Part shown: in pieces, positions 8,329 through 17,246 of the stretch
Layout of the letters: every line of letters starts with the position of its first letter
Position numbering within the stretch: the first letter of the stretch is position 1
Assembly: GCA_047973125.1 (NCBI GenBank)
Contig: JBKEBK010000003.1
Location: 1-64,000 of the forward strand
Direction: 5' to 3'
Source: CAYNRG01 sp047973125
Lineage (GTDB): Bacteria > Bacillota_I > Bacilli_A > Erysipelotrichales > Erysipelotrichaceae
DNA length: 64,000 nt
Notes under the pieces: model-generated
What the model saw: the letters and a program-made list of their open reading frames with translations, nothing else
Told to the model about the DNA's origin: nothing
The model's database searches: none
Translations under genes and position numbers: made by a program

Positions 8329-9276
8329 TTACTTATATTCTTCTAAGACATCAAGTAAGATATCGGGGCGGTCGGTAATGATACCATCGGCTCCTTTTTC
8401 TATTAACTTACGCATTTCATCAGCATCATTTACAGTCCAATAGTGAACAAATAAATTATTCTTATGAGCTTTATATAATAGATAACTAGTATCTAGTGGT
8501 ATACCATACTCTTTGGTTGGTATTTGAAGGCCATCATTTTTATTAGCGAGAAATAAGCCAATCCCTGCATAATTATAAATGATAAATTCAGTTGCACTAC
8601 TTGTATCATATGAAGTTAGCGTATTTGGTGATAGCTCTTTAAAGGTCTTAAGTGGTTCTTTATGAAATGATGCTACAATAACATGCTTTTCTAAGCCATA
8701 TTTTTTAATTAATTCAGCAAGCTTTTTTGCTGCAATGTTTCCAACATCTCCATCATCCTTTATTTCACAGGTATATAGAATACTAGATCCATATTTTATA
8801 AAAAGATCTTCAAGATTAGCTGGAGCTAAAGCCTTATCAAAGCTTTCTAATTCATCTTGAGTAAGATTGGCATAAGGGCTATTTCCTTGTAAGTCTTTAA
8901 AGTTTATGGCGAAATTATATTTGATTATTTCATCATAAGTATATTGATTAGGCTTACCCTTAAGATTAGAGAAGTCTTCTAAAAGCTCATTGTGATAGGT
9001 AATTAAAACTTCATCACTTGTTAGTCTTAAGTCCATTTCTAAAGCATCGACACCTAAGTTATAAGCATACTCAAAGGCCATAACGGTATTTTCTGGCATT
9101 ATATGTTTTGATCCACCATGGGCAATAACTAATGGAAGATCTCCATCTTTAATTAGAAAAGGTGAGACGTTATCTTTTTTACCATAAGGTACTATTTGAA
9201 GTAGCATATAAATAAATAATATGAATAAAATAATGTAGCGAGCTTTTAGCTTAGTTAGTATTCTTGTCTTTTTCAT
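8329..9276 (-). CDS. Glycerophosphodiester phosphodiesterase, membrane-anchored
   Basis: GDPD enzymes hydrolyse glycerophosphodiesters to glycerol-3-phosphate and an alcohol. The domain starts with IAHGGSKHIMPENT, continues with DALEMDLRLTSDEVLITYHN (acidic metal ligands and the second catalytic His) and ends with WTVNDADEMRKLIEKGADGIITDRP, all characteristic. One N-terminal hydrophobic segment (YIILFILFIYMLLQIV) should anchor it with the enzyme outside. I place the start at the ATG at 9276, which has AAAGGAAA before it. Longer in-frame starts (TTG at 9333, ATG at about 9306) fall in the -35 and -10 of the gene's own promoter. The product is then 315 residues. It is divergent from queT. Confidence 0.9.
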   Translation of the reverse strand: MKKTRILTKLKARYIILFILFIYMLLQIVPYGKKDNVSPFLIKDGDLPLVIAHGGSKHIMPENTVMAFEYAYNLGVDALEMDLRLTSDEVLITYHNELLEDFSNLKGKPNQYTYDEIIKYNFAINFKDLQGNSPYANLTQDELESFDKALAPANLEDLFIKYGSSILYTCEIKDDGDVGNIAAKKLAELIKKYGLEKHVIVASFHKEPLKTFKELSPNTLTSYDTSSATEFIIYNYAGIGLFLANKNDGLQIPTKEYGIPLDTSYLLYKAHKNNLFVHYWTVNDADEMRKLIEKGADGIITDRPDILLDVLEEYK

Positions 9277-9304
9277 CTTGGTTTCCTTTTTTTTATCTTT
9301 ATCC

Positions 9305-9333
9305 ATTATAGACAATTTATTTACTAGATACAA
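9305..9333 (-). promoter_or_regulatory. Sigma-A promoter of the GDPD gene
   Basis: On the minus strand TTGTAT (9333-9328), a 17-nt spacer and a perfect TATAAT (9310-9305) are present. This placement rules out the two more upstream start codons of the GDPD frame. Confidence 0.8.
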
Positions 9334-9407
9334 GATAACAAATGAAAAGTATACATTGTTGTTTTAAATATGGTATAGTAATCATATATTTTAATTAGGA
9401 GTACACT

Positions 9408-9923
9408 ATGAAAGTAAAAAACATGAGTATTATATCTTTAATTGCAGCCATCTATGTTGCATTGACATTAGTTCTAGGATTTTTTTCATTTGGTCCAATC
9501 CAAATTAGAATTTCTGAGGCTCTAACCCTTTTACCATTGATTTATCCTTTATCTATCTGGGGTGTTACCATTGGCTGTTTTATTTCAAATCTTTTTGGTG
9601 CAATGCTTGGAACAAATCTTGCTGGGTTTATGGATGTTATTATTGGAACATCTGCGACTCTGCTTGCTGCTGTTTTAACTTATAAGTTTAGAAACATTAA
9701 ATTTTTTAAGATGCCATTATTATCAATTTCAATGCCAATAATTATTAATGCAGTTGTTATTGGACTTGAATTATCATATGTACTGATGCCTCAAGCGATG
9801 TCATATGCCATTCCACTTTTTATGTTTCAAGTTGGTTTGGGAGAGTTAATATCAATCATCATATTTGGAGTGCCTTTAGTTTATTTTCTTAAAAAAAGTA
9901 AGATTATCAATAAAATGAAATAA
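9408..9923 (+). CDS. queT: Queuosine-precursor transporter, QueT family
   Basis: QueT proteins are small ECF-type S-components that take up preQ0/preQ1 or queuine for tRNA queuosine. The 171-residue protein has five to six membrane segments and the family pattern IQIRISEALTLLPLIYP near residue 30, followed by GCFISNLFGA. The preferred start has TAGGAGT upstream. Many relatives sit behind a preQ1 riboswitch, but the leader here is short (under 75 nt) and I see no preQ1 aptamer. No queuosine synthesis genes lie nearby, so it probably acts with a housekeeping ECF module and salvages precursor made by others. Confidence 0.88.
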   Translation: MKVKNMSIISLIAAIYVALTLVLGFFSFGPIQIRISEALTLLPLIYPLSIWGVTIGCFISNLFGAMLGTNLAGFMDVIIGTSATLLAAVLTYKFRNIKFFKMPLLSISMPIIINAVVIGLELSYVLMPQAMSYAIPLFMFQVGLGELISIIIFGVPLVYFLKKSKIINKMK

Positions 9924-9937
9924 ATGATTGATTAAGT

Positions 9938-9978
9938 AAATGAAGATGTTAATAATAATACTATCTTCATTTTTTTTA
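9938..9978 (+). terminator. Intrinsic terminator after queT
   Basis: AAATGAAGAT pairs with ATCTTCATTT around a loop of about 15 nt, followed by a T-run. Confidence 0.88.
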
Positions 9979-9982
9979 TACT

Positions 9983-10011
9983 TTGACAAATAAAATAAAG
10001 TTGTGTAAAGT
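9983..10011 (+). promoter_or_regulatory. Promoter of the riboswitch-purine operon
   Basis: A perfect -35 TTGACA (9983-9988) is followed 17 nt later by TAAAGT (10006-10011), a 4/6 -10. The aptamer begins about 10 nt downstream of the predicted start. Confidence 0.6.
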
Positions 10012-10025
10012 AATAGTTATCAGAG

Positions 10026-10090
10026 TTGTTATATAATGTCCTAATTTGGTGGACAGTTTCTACACCTTGCCTAACAAGGTACTATGACGA
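10026..10090 (+). promoter_or_regulatory. Purine riboswitch aptamer (guanine type)
   Basis: The elements of a purine aptamer occur in order. P1 is TTGTTATA with TATGACGA; P2 is TGTCC with GGACA around a loop ending in TTTGG. The conserved core AGTTTCTAC follows. P3 is ACCTTG with CAAGGT around CCTAA, and J3/1 is ACTATG. The loop GG and loop CC can make the usual kissing pairs. The specificity nucleotide equivalent to position 74 is C (10082), predicting guanine, hypoxanthine or xanthine rather than adenine. The P3 loop is shorter than the standard UAAA form. Downstream, CGATATTT/AAATATCG (10088-10113) forms an alternative hairpin sharing CGA with P1. It has no U-run, so control may be translational. 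Confidence 0.88.
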
Positions 10091-10155
10091 TATTTCTTTT
10101 TATTAAATATCGCATGATAATAATGATGATGAAAGATTAATAAGAGGAGAAGAAT

Positions 10156-11496
10156 ATGGAAAAAATTGCATCGTTTTTTAAGTTTCATGAAAGGGGAACA
10201 AATTTTAAGATTGAAACAATTGCTGGAATGACAACATTTATGACAATGGCATATGTTTTAGCAGTTCAGCCAGCTGCCCTTTTAGGATTTGGTCCAGAGG
10301 CTGTATTTACGGATATTAATGGATTAGTTATTTCTAAGGAAGCAATATTAATTGTAACAGCGTTTATTTCTTTTGCGATTACATTATTTATGGCTCTTTA
10401 TACTAATTTACCATTTGCCCTATCTTGTGGTATGGGATCAAACTTTATGTTTGGGGCATTACTACAAGATGGAGAGATTAGCTTTGCAGCTATTATGACA
10501 ATGGTTTTAGTATCAGGGATTGTATTTTTATTGTTGTCAGTTTTAGGAATTAGAGATCTTATAGTTAGAATGATTCCAAAGAATATAAAACTGGCAATAT
10601 CATCAGCTATTGGATTTTTTATTGCTTATCTAGGTTTTAAAAACACTGGCATTGGTAATTTTGCTGATGGTATTGGACTTGGTAACTTTACTGATCCAGC
10701 AGTATTTTTAGCAGTAATCGGATTAATTTTAATTGCTGTTCTTACAGCTTATAAGATTCATGGATCAATTTTAATTGGTATAATTTTAATTACCTTACTT
10801 GGTATTCCAATGGGAGTAACTAGTGTTCCTGATAATTTATTAAAGCTTCCAGAAGCTTCAAAATTAGGTAATGTTATCTTTCAATTTGATGTATCATCGC
10901 TGTTTTCATTTGAAGCTATTGTTTTAATGTTTATTGCCTTCTTTGGTGATTTCTTCTCAACACTAGGTACATTACTTGGTGTTGGATCAAAAGCCGAAAT
11001 GTTAGATCAAAATGGTGATTTACCTAATATTCAAAAACCATTTTTAGTAGATGCTGTTGGGACTGTTAGTGGCTCTTTAATAGGTTGTACAACAGTTACT
11101 ACTTATGTTGAATCTTCAGCTGGAGTTGAAGCTGGAGGAAGAACTGGCTTTACTGCCCTTGTGGTATCAATATTATTTGCGATTACAATATTCTGTGCAC
11201 CATTATTTTTAATGATTCCAAATGCTGCTACAGGTCCTGCTTTAATCTTTGTTGGATTCTTAATGATTAAAGGATTTAAGGATATTAATTTTGATGACTT
11301 TACTGAAGCCTTTGGTCCTTTTGTTATGATTATGTTTACAATATTTACAGGATCAGTTGCTAGTGGGATATCTGCAGGTATCTTAGCTTTTATTACTATT
11401 AAAGTATTAACTGGTAAGGCAAAAGAGGTCCATCCTGGAATGTATATCTTAGCTGTTCCATTACTTTTATATTTTATTACTCAAAGTACAATATAA
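10156..11496 (+). CDS. pbuG: Purine permease, AzgA/PbuG (NCS2-like) family
   Basis: These proton symporters import guanine, hypoxanthine or adenine. The 446-residue protein has the AzgA/PbuG start KFHERGTNFKIETIAGMTTFMTMAYVL, about 12 membrane segments, and the conserved FFGDFFSTLGTLLGVG and GCTTVTTYVESSAGVEAGGRTG motifs. It lies behind a guanine-type riboswitch and just ahead of adenine deaminase (9-nt gap), so both purine import and deamination should be controlled by purine level. The symbol reflects family similarity; the exact base cannot be told from sequence. Confidence 0.9.
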   Translation: MEKIASFFKFHERGTNFKIETIAGMTTFMTMAYVLAVQPAALLGFGPEAVFTDINGLVISKEAILIVTAFISFAITLFMALYTNLPFALSCGMGSNFMFGALLQDGEISFAAIMTMVLVSGIVFLLLSVLGIRDLIVRMIPKNIKLAISSAIGFFIAYLGFKNTGIGNFADGIGLGNFTDPAVFLAVIGLILIAVLTAYKIHGSILIGIILITLLGIPMGVTSVPDNLLKLPEASKLGNVIFQFDVSSLFSFEAIVLMFIAFFGDFFSTLGTLLGVGSKAEMLDQNGDLPNIQKPFLVDAVGTVSGSLIGCTTVTTYVESSAGVEAGGRTGFTALVVSILFAITIFCAPLFLMIPNAATGPALIFVGFLMIKGFKDINFDDFTEAFGPFVMIMFTIFTGSVASGISAGILAFITIKVLTGKAKEVHPGMYILAVPLLLYFITQSTI

Positions 11497-11505
11497 GGAG
11501 GTCTT

Positions 11506-13278
11506 ATGAGAAAGTTTAATAAAGAGCTCTTGCTTAAGTGTGCAAGAGGAGAGATCAATGCTGATAGTGTTATTTATAATGCTAAGGTTGTAAATGTTAT
11601 TACTGGAGAAATAATACCTGGAGACATCTTTATCAAAGATGGCTATATAAGTCATGTTGAATACTATAACTTACAAAGTGATTTAGATAAGGCAGATAAA
11701 CAGTTTGATGCTAAGGGTAAATACTTAGCTCCAGGTTTTATCGATTCTCATGTTCATATTGAGAGTAGTATGCTTACTCCTAGAAACTTTGCTAAAGCTG
11801 TACTTCCATGGGGAACAACAACAGTTGTTACTGATCCTCATGAGATTGGCAATGTCTTAGGGGTTGAAGGAGTAAAGTATATGCACGATAGTGCAAGTGA
11901 TTTACCACTAAAAGAATTTATTGATATTCCAAGTTGTGTTCCAAGTGTTCCGGGATTAGAGTTTGCTGGGGCTGATTTTACAAGTAGAGAAATTAGTGAG
12001 CTTGCTAAGCTTGAAAGAGTAATTGGTTTAGCAGAAGTAATGGATTATTTAGCAGTAATAAATGGTGAGAAAAGAATGATGGATATTCTAAGAGTTGCTG
12101 AAGAGAATAGCTTATATATCCAAGGTCATGCACCTGGGGTTTCTAATAGAGATCTTTCAGCTTATATAATTGGTGGCCCTAAGACTTGTCATGAAACAAG
12201 ACATAGTGCTGAGGCTTTAGAGAAACTACGTAGTGGGATGTTTATTGACTCTCGTGAGAGTAGTATTACAAAGAATGTAAGAACAATCTGGGAAGGTGTA
12301 AAAAATATTCGCTATTTTGATCATTTATGCTTTTGCACTGATGATCGTGAGAGTGATGATATCTTAAAAGATGGTCATATGAATGATGTTGTTAATATCG
12401 CCATTGATGCTGGAATGCATCCGATTGATGCAATTAAGAGTGCCACATATAATACGGCAAGAGAAATCAAAAATGATCACTTAGGGGCAATAGTTCCAGG
12501 GTATCTTGCTGATATTATCTTGTTTGATGATTTAAATAAAATTGTACCAACTCATGTATTTGTTGAGGGAGAACAGGTTGCTAAGGATCAAGAGTTATTA
12601 GTTGATATTGCTGATAAAGAGTATGATGTAGAAAAGATTAATTCTGTTTGTATAAAAGATTTAGTGCTTGATGATTTAGTTATTAAGGCTCCAATAAATG
12701 AAGGTAGTATTCTTTGTAATGTTATGGATTATAATGATAAGAAGTTTTCAATTTCAAAGTTGTCTGAGATTGAAATTCCAGTAAAGAATGGCATACTTGA
12801 TATTTCATTTGATGATAACTTAAAGTTTGTTGCAGTAATAAACCGTTATAAGAATAATGATAATATTGCCTTACATGTCGTTAAAAACTTTGGAACAAAT
12901 CGCGGTGCTATAGCAAGTACTGTTTCTCATGATTCTCATAATTTAACAATTGTTTATGATAATAAAGAGAACGCTTTGGTTGCGGCTAATAGATTAAAAG
13001 AGGTAGGTGGCGGAATGGTTGCTGTTGATAATGGTAAAGTATTAGAAACATTGGAGCTACCTTTAGCTGGTTTAATTTCTTTAAAAGATGCAAAAAGTGT
13101 TGCTCAGGATGCTAAAAGAATGAAGGATGCAAATTATTCATTAGGTCTTACTGAGATTGAAAATCCCCTTTTAAGGATAGTATCACTAGCACTTCCAGTA
13201 ATTCCTGAAGTTAAGATGTCTGATTTGGGTCTTGTTGATGTACTTAAGAAAGAGTTAATACCATTATTTAAAAAATAA
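11506..13278 (+). CDS. ade: Adenine deaminase
   Basis: The enzyme converts adenine to hypoxanthine. It belongs to the amidohydrolase family with a binuclear metal centre. The metal-binding IDSHVHIESSMLTP lies near residue 82, followed by TTVVTDPHEIGNVLG, QGHAPG and FCTDDRE. The C-terminal Ade-specific domain ends with ALPVIPEVKMSDLGLVDV. At 590 residues it is full length. An AAGGAGG SD precedes the ATG 9 nt after the permease stop. Together they form a purine salvage operon under the riboswitch, turning imported adenine into hypoxanthine for the salvage phosphoribosyltransferases. Confidence 0.95.
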   Translation: MRKFNKELLLKCARGEINADSVIYNAKVVNVITGEIIPGDIFIKDGYISHVEYYNLQSDLDKADKQFDAKGKYLAPGFIDSHVHIESSMLTPRNFAKAVLPWGTTTVVTDPHEIGNVLGVEGVKYMHDSASDLPLKEFIDIPSCVPSVPGLEFAGADFTSREISELAKLERVIGLAEVMDYLAVINGEKRMMDILRVAEENSLYIQGHAPGVSNRDLSAYIIGGPKTCHETRHSAEALEKLRSGMFIDSRESSITKNVRTIWEGVKNIRYFDHLCFCTDDRESDDILKDGHMNDVVNIAIDAGMHPIDAIKSATYNTAREIKNDHLGAIVPGYLADIILFDDLNKIVPTHVFVEGEQVAKDQELLVDIADKEYDVEKINSVCIKDLVLDDLVIKAPINEGSILCNVMDYNDKKFSISKLSEIEIPVKNGILDISFDDNLKFVAVINRYKNNDNIALHVVKNFGTNRGAIASTVSHDSHNLTIVYDNKENALVAANRLKEVGGGMVAVDNGKVLETLELPLAGLISLKDAKSVAQDAKRMKDANYSLGLTEIENPLLRIVSLALPVIPEVKMSDLGLVDVLKKELIPLFKK

Positions 13279-13315
13279 TGATCACTTATGATTTTTCTGT
13301 GATTAATAAAAAGTA

Positions 13316-13350
13316 GATGTTGTACCTTACGATATCTCTTTTTTTTATCT
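13316..13350 (+). terminator. Possible weak terminator after ade
   Basis: A small imperfect hairpin (AGAT ... ATCT) precedes a long T-run (CTCTTTTTTTTATC). A better stem lies just upstream (TGATCAC with GTGATTA) but without a T-run. Low confidence. Confidence 0.3.
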
Positions 13351-13393
13351 TTTACACAAGTTATTTTTTCTTCTTATATTGAGTGTATAAACA

Positions 13394-13402
13394 TGATATA
13401 AT
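13394..13402 (+). promoter_or_regulatory. Extended -10 promoter of tmk operon
   Basis: TGATATAAT is a perfect extended -10 (TG, one base, TATAAT) 27 nt before the tmk ATG. No good -35 is visible, as expected for extended -10 promoters. Confidence 0.65.
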
Positions 13403-13428
13403 TAATAAAGATTAGTGGTGAGGTATAT

Positions 13429-14058
13429 ATGAGAAAGCGTGGATATTTTATAACATTTGAAGGACCTGATGGAAGTGGTAAGACAACTGTTTCTAAGGCG
13501 GTATATGAACATTTAAAAGAGATGGGTGTAGATGCTATTTATACTCGTGAGCCAGGTGGTATTGATATAGCTGAGCAGATAAGAAATGTCATCTTAGATC
13601 CTAGAAATACAGCAATGGATCAAAGAACTGAAGCTCTTCTTTATGCAGCAAGCAGAAGACAGCATTTAGTTGAGTTAGTGCTTCCAGCACTTAAGAAGAA
13701 TCAGATTGTATTATGTGATCGCTTTGTTGATAGTTCTCTAGCTTATCAGGGTTTTGGTAGGCATTTAGGAATTGATGAGGTTTTTAATATTAATTATTTT
13801 GCTACTGATGGCTTAATGCCTGATAAGACAATATTTTTAGATCTAAGTGCAGAAGAAGGTCTTAAGAGAATTGAGAATCGCGTTTATAAAGATCGTTTAG
13901 ATCAAGAGTCTCTTAATTTTCACTTTGATGTTGTAAAGGGGTATCAAGAGGTTGTAAAAAGGTTTAGTGATCGAATGGTTGTTATTGATGCTTCTAAGAA
14001 TAGTGAAGAAGTTATAAATGAAGCATTAGTAGCTGTAATGGCAATTATAAATGGTTAA
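13429..14058 (+). CDS. tmk: Thymidylate kinase
   Basis: Phosphorylates dTMP to dTDP. The P-loop FEGPDGSGKTT is near residue 10. YTREPGG, the DRF motif CDRFVDSSLAYQG near residue 98 and the lid region KDRLDQES near residue 150 are all present. Normal length at 209 residues. Overlaps holB by 8 nt, starting the tmk-holB-ricT-rsmI operon seen widely in Bacilli. Confidence 0.96.
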   Translation: MRKRGYFITFEGPDGSGKTTVSKAVYEHLKEMGVDAIYTREPGGIDIAEQIRNVILDPRNTAMDQRTEALLYAASRRQHLVELVLPALKKNQIVLCDRFVDSSLAYQGFGRHLGIDEVFNINYFATDGLMPDKTIFLDLSAEEGLKRIENRVYKDRLDQESLNFHFDVVKGYQEVVKRFSDRMVVIDASKNSEEVINEALVAVMAIING

Positions 14059-15019
14059 AGAAAAGCTTAAAAAAACTCAAAAAGTAGCTTATCAGATGCT
14101 ATCTAATGCACTAGTTAATGATCATTTATCACATGCTTATTTAATATATGGTGATCGTAATCCTTTAAAGATGGACTTGGCGCTACTCTTAGCAAAAAGT
14201 GTTGTGTGTGATCATAGCATAGACGGTTTTGCGTGTGAGACATGTTCTACTTGTTTGCGTTTTGATCATAATAATTATAGTGACTTAATAGTTATTGATG
14301 GAAAGGATGCATCAATTAAAAAAGAAGAAATCTTAGATATGCAGATGGAATTTTCAAAGAGTGCAGTTGAGGGTCCTTTAAAAATATGTATTATCAATAA
14401 GCTTGAAAATTCAAGTATTGAGGCTATGAATTGTTTACTTAAGTTTTTAGAGGAATCAATTGATTGTATTGTTATTATTGTTAGTGATAGTATTGATTCA
14501 ATCTTAGAAACTATTATTTCAAGATGTCAAAAGATTTTAATTAAACCAATGGATAATACCCTTTATTATGACTTTGCCATAAGTAATGGTTATAATGAAA
14601 TAGATTGTTACTTGCTTAGTAAAATTGTTAATAGTGAAGAGTTAATTACAACTACCATTAATGATGAATTTTATCAGGTAGCACTTAATTCTTTAAAGAT
14701 TTTCTCTGAATGCTTTATAAGTGATATTCATAAATTTTTAGTTTTATTTGATGCTTCCTTATCTTTACATAAGGGTAGTGAAAAAGCAGTTATATCGTAT
14801 TTTTTAGATTTGGCTATTGTGTTTATAAAGGATGTTATTAGTAGTGATTTTAAAAAAGATGGTTGGTACTATGAAAATGTTAATAAGTGTAAGGGTGTAG
14901 GAAAATCCTTTGATAAGGTATTATTGATACTTTTAAGTAATAAGGATAAGCTTAATAAGACTTATGAAGCTCATTTATTAATGGCAAGTGTAGTTTATCA
15001 AATTAAGGAGGTAATATAA
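14051..15019 (+). CDS. holB: DNA polymerase III subunit delta'
   Basis: The delta' subunit is part of the clamp loader that places the sliding clamp on DNA. The N-terminal AAA+ fold carries HAYLIYGDRNPLKMDLALLLA, where the canonical GKT P-loop is missing, as is normal for delta', which does not hydrolyse ATP. Four cysteines (CDHSIDGFACETCSTC) give the zinc site near residue 55-70. The sensor region NKLENSSIEAMNCLLKFLEE is conserved. At 322 residues it fits the family. It overlaps tmk at the start and ricT by TAATG at the end. Confidence 0.93.
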   Translation: MVKEKLKKTQKVAYQMLSNALVNDHLSHAYLIYGDRNPLKMDLALLLAKSVVCDHSIDGFACETCSTCLRFDHNNYSDLIVIDGKDASIKKEEILDMQMEFSKSAVEGPLKICIINKLENSSIEAMNCLLKFLEESIDCIVIIVSDSIDSILETIISRCQKILIKPMDNTLYYDFAISNGYNEIDCYLLSKIVNSEELITTTINDEFYQVALNSLKIFSECFISDIHKFLVLFDASLSLHKGSEKAVISYFLDLAIVFIKDVISSDFKKDGWYYENVNKCKGVGKSFDKVLLILLSNKDKLNKTYEAHLLMASVVYQIKEVI

Positions 15020-15873
15020 TGGAAGATAATAAAGAATATCCATATGTTGTATCGACAAAGTTTAAAAATTCTAATAAAGTTTACACATTTGAAACTGATG
15101 ATAATAGTATTGTTAGTGGTGAATATGTTGTTGTAAATACTGTAGGAGGCTTAGAGTTAGCTGAAGTTGTTAGTGATACTTTAAGTAAAGAAAATGTTAA
15201 GGTTAGAGATGATATTAAACCGATTGTAAGAAAGGCTACACCAGAAGATAGAAGCAAGTATCAAGAAAATAAAGTCAAGGCTAAGCAGGCTTTAGAAATT
15301 TGTTCTAAGATTGTTGATGATTTAAATTTGGATATGAATCTTATCAGTGCAGATTATGTTTTAGATCGCACCAAAATTTTAATTATCTATGTTGCTGATG
15401 ATCGAGTTGACTTTAGGGAGTTACTCAAGCTTTTAGCTAGTAAGCTTCATTGTCGAATTGAGCTAAAGCAGATAGGTTCTCGTGATAAGGCTCAAATGAT
15501 TGGTGGCTTGGGTATTTGTGGTATGGAAACTTGTTGTTCAAGATTTATGAATAACTTTGAAATTATTTCTATTAACATGGCTAAAAATCAGGGCTTAGCT
15601 CTTAATAATTCTAAGATTTCTGGACAGTGTGGAAAGCTTCTTTGTTGTTTAAAACATGAGAATGATGTTTATAAAGAAAAAAAGCAGGGAATTCCTAAAA
15701 TTAATACTGCTGTTACTTATAATAATGAAAGCTATCGAATAGCTTCTATTAGTGTGATTAAAGAAGAGTTAACTCTTAGTAATCGTGAAGATGCAATTGT
15801 AGTTTCTTTTAATGATTTTAAAAGCAAGGCTGTTGTAGCTTCTAAGAATAAAAATGTAAAAAAAGGAGAATAG
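15019..15873 (+). CDS. ricT: PSP1-domain protein RicT (YaaT)
   Basis: In B. subtilis, RicT (YaaT) forms a complex with RicA and RicF that binds Fe-S clusters and stimulates RNase Y-dependent mRNA processing. The protein is rich in conserved cysteines: GICGMETCCSRF near residue 170 and SGQCGKLLCCLKHE near residue 205, typical PSP1 C-terminal motifs. At 284 residues it is full length. It lies in the usual place between holB and rsmI, overlapping holB by TAATG. The absence of RicA/RicF from the window says nothing about their presence elsewhere. Confidence 0.93.
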   Translation: MEDNKEYPYVVSTKFKNSNKVYTFETDDNSIVSGEYVVVNTVGGLELAEVVSDTLSKENVKVRDDIKPIVRKATPEDRSKYQENKVKAKQALEICSKIVDDLNLDMNLISADYVLDRTKILIIYVADDRVDFRELLKLLASKLHCRIELKQIGSRDKAQMIGGLGICGMETCCSRFMNNFEIISINMAKNQGLALNNSKISGQCGKLLCCLKHENDVYKEKKQGIPKINTAVTYNNESYRIASISVIKEELTLSNREDAIVVSFNDFKSKAVVASKNKNVKKGE

Positions 15874-15876
15874 TGT

Positions 15877-16737
15877 ATGCATCATCAAAAAAGTTTTGAT
15901 AATGATAAGTCGACGCTCTTTATTGTTCCTACTCCCATTGGAAATCTCAGTGAAGTATCAGAGAGAGTAATTGATACTCTTAAAATGGTTGATTATATTG
16001 CTTGTGAGGATACTCGTGTTACTGGTAAATTATTAAATTTATTAAATATTGAAAATAGAATGATTCAGCATCATAAGTATAATGAGAAAGAATCTACAAT
16101 AGGGATTATTGCTTTACTTGAAAAGGGATGTAATGTAGCACTTGTATCTGATGCTGGCTATCCTTTAATTAGTGATCCTGGTCAAGATTTAGTTAAAAGA
16201 GTAACAGATGAAGGATTTAATGTTGTGCCTATTTCTGGGTGTAGCGCTGTGCTAAATGCTGTAGTTGCATCTGGTTGTATTGTATCACCTTTTACATTTA
16301 TTGGATTTTTACCATCAAGTGATACATCTTGTAAGAAAGCATTAGAGCAGTATAAAGATTATGATATGACATTAGTATTCTATGAGTCACCTCATAGAAT
16401 TGTAAAAATGTTAAATAGTTTGTTAGAAATTTTTGGGGATCGTAATATTGCATTGTGTAAAGAATTAACTAAAAAACATGAAGAGTTTTATCGTGGCAAG
16501 TGTAGTGAAGTTATTAACTCTTTAGAAAATATTAAGGGAGAATTAGTTGTAGTAGTAGATCCTAAGGAAAAAAGTGATCACTTAGAAATTAATCTTGGTG
16601 ATATAACATTTTTGGTTGAGAAAAGAATGCAAAATGGGATGAGTAAGTCTGATGCTATTAAGGATGTTTCAAAGAGTTTGGGTATATCAAAGAATGAAAT
16701 ATATAATCATTTACATAATATTGAAGTTCATAATTAA
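15877..16737 (+). CDS. rsmI: 16S rRNA (cytidine1402-2'-O)-methyltransferase
   Basis: RsmI 2'-O-methylates C1402 in the ribosomal P site. It is a tetrapyrrole-methylase-fold enzyme: FIVPTPIGNLSEVSERVI near residue 15, ACEDTRVTGKLL near 45, the glycine motif VSDAGYPLISDPG near 90 and FYESPHRI near 168. At 286 residues it is normal. The ATG follows AAAAGGAGAATAGTGT, 3 nt after the ricT stop. A terminator overlaps its last codons, ending the operon. Confidence 0.96.
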   Translation: MHHQKSFDNDKSTLFIVPTPIGNLSEVSERVIDTLKMVDYIACEDTRVTGKLLNLLNIENRMIQHHKYNEKESTIGIIALLEKGCNVALVSDAGYPLISDPGQDLVKRVTDEGFNVVPISGCSAVLNAVVASGCIVSPFTFIGFLPSSDTSCKKALEQYKDYDMTLVFYESPHRIVKMLNSLLEIFGDRNIALCKELTKKHEEFYRGKCSEVINSLENIKGELVVVVDPKEKSDHLEINLGDITFLVEKRMQNGMSKSDAIKDVSKSLGISKNEIYNHLHNIEVHN

Positions 16738-16755
16738 ATTTATGAACTTTTTATA
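16724..16755 (+). terminator. Intrinsic terminator of tmk-rsmI operon
   Basis: AAGTTCATAA pairs perfectly with TTATGAACTT, followed by TTTTAT. The 5' arm lies in the final rsmI codons. Confidence 0.85.
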
Positions 16756-16765
16756 TACTAAAGCA

Positions 16766-16801
16766 TTGCATTAGTTATCTGATTTGTTATAATGATAATA
16801 G
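16766..16801 (+). promoter_or_regulatory. perR promoter with overlapping PerR-like box
   Basis: TTGCAT (16766-16771) and a perfect TATAAT (16788-16793) are 16 nt apart. The 15-mer TTATAATGATAATAG (16787-16801) matches the Per box TTATAATNATTATAA at 12 of 14 fixed positions and covers the -10. This predicts peroxide- and metal-responsive autorepression of perR and rubrerythrin. Confidence 0.75.
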
Positions 16802-16823
16802 TTATCAATAAGGAGGTGAGCTG

Positions 16824-17246
16824 ATGATCCTTAGAAATACCAAGCAACGTGATGATATTTTAGAATTAATTCATAATAGTGATAAGCATATGACTGCTGA
16901 TGAAATTCATAAGATATTAAGTTTGCAGGATAAAAAAGTAGGGATTGCTACAATCTATCGAAATCTTAATCGTTTAGTTGATGAGCGTAAGGTTGTAAAG
17001 ATTTCAGATCGTGGTGGTTGTTACTTTGATGGTAATAGTGTACTGCATTATCATATGCGTTGTACTTGTTGTTCTAAGCTTGTGGATGTGCCCATGGATT
17101 ATCAAAGTGATCTTGATGAATTTATGCAGTCAAAGATGAATGTCCAAATCCTATCTCATCAGCTAATCTTCGATTATATTTGTGATGACTGTGCTAAACT
17201 TTTAAAGAAGAAGGAGAAAAACGATGACAAATTTAAAAGGTACTAA
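16824..17246 (+). CDS. perR: Fur-family repressor, PerR-like
   Basis: A 140-residue Fur-family regulator. An N-terminal winged helix (MTADEIHKILSLQDKKVGIATIYRNLNRL) is followed by the metal-binding half, with HYHMRCTCCSKLVDV and the second structural pair CDDC near the C-terminus giving two CXXC zinc pairs. PerR rather than Fur or Zur is inferred from the PerR-like box in its own promoter and from the cotranscribed rubrerythrin. PerR senses peroxide by metal-catalysed histidine oxidation. The ATG at 16824 has AAGGAGGTGAGCTG before it. Its last 23 nt overlap the rubrerythrin start. Confidence 0.88.
   Translation: MILRNTKQRDDILELIHNSDKHMTADEIHKILSLQDKKVGIATIYRNLNRLVDERKVVKISDRGGCYFDGNSVLHYHMRCTCCSKLVDVPMDYQSDLDEFMQSKMNVQILSHQLIFDYICDDCAKLLKKKEKNDDKFKRY

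Noticed and set aside
9334..9407. preQ1 riboswitch ahead of queT
   Set aside because: The leader is too short and lacks the preQ1 aptamer stem and A-rich tail.
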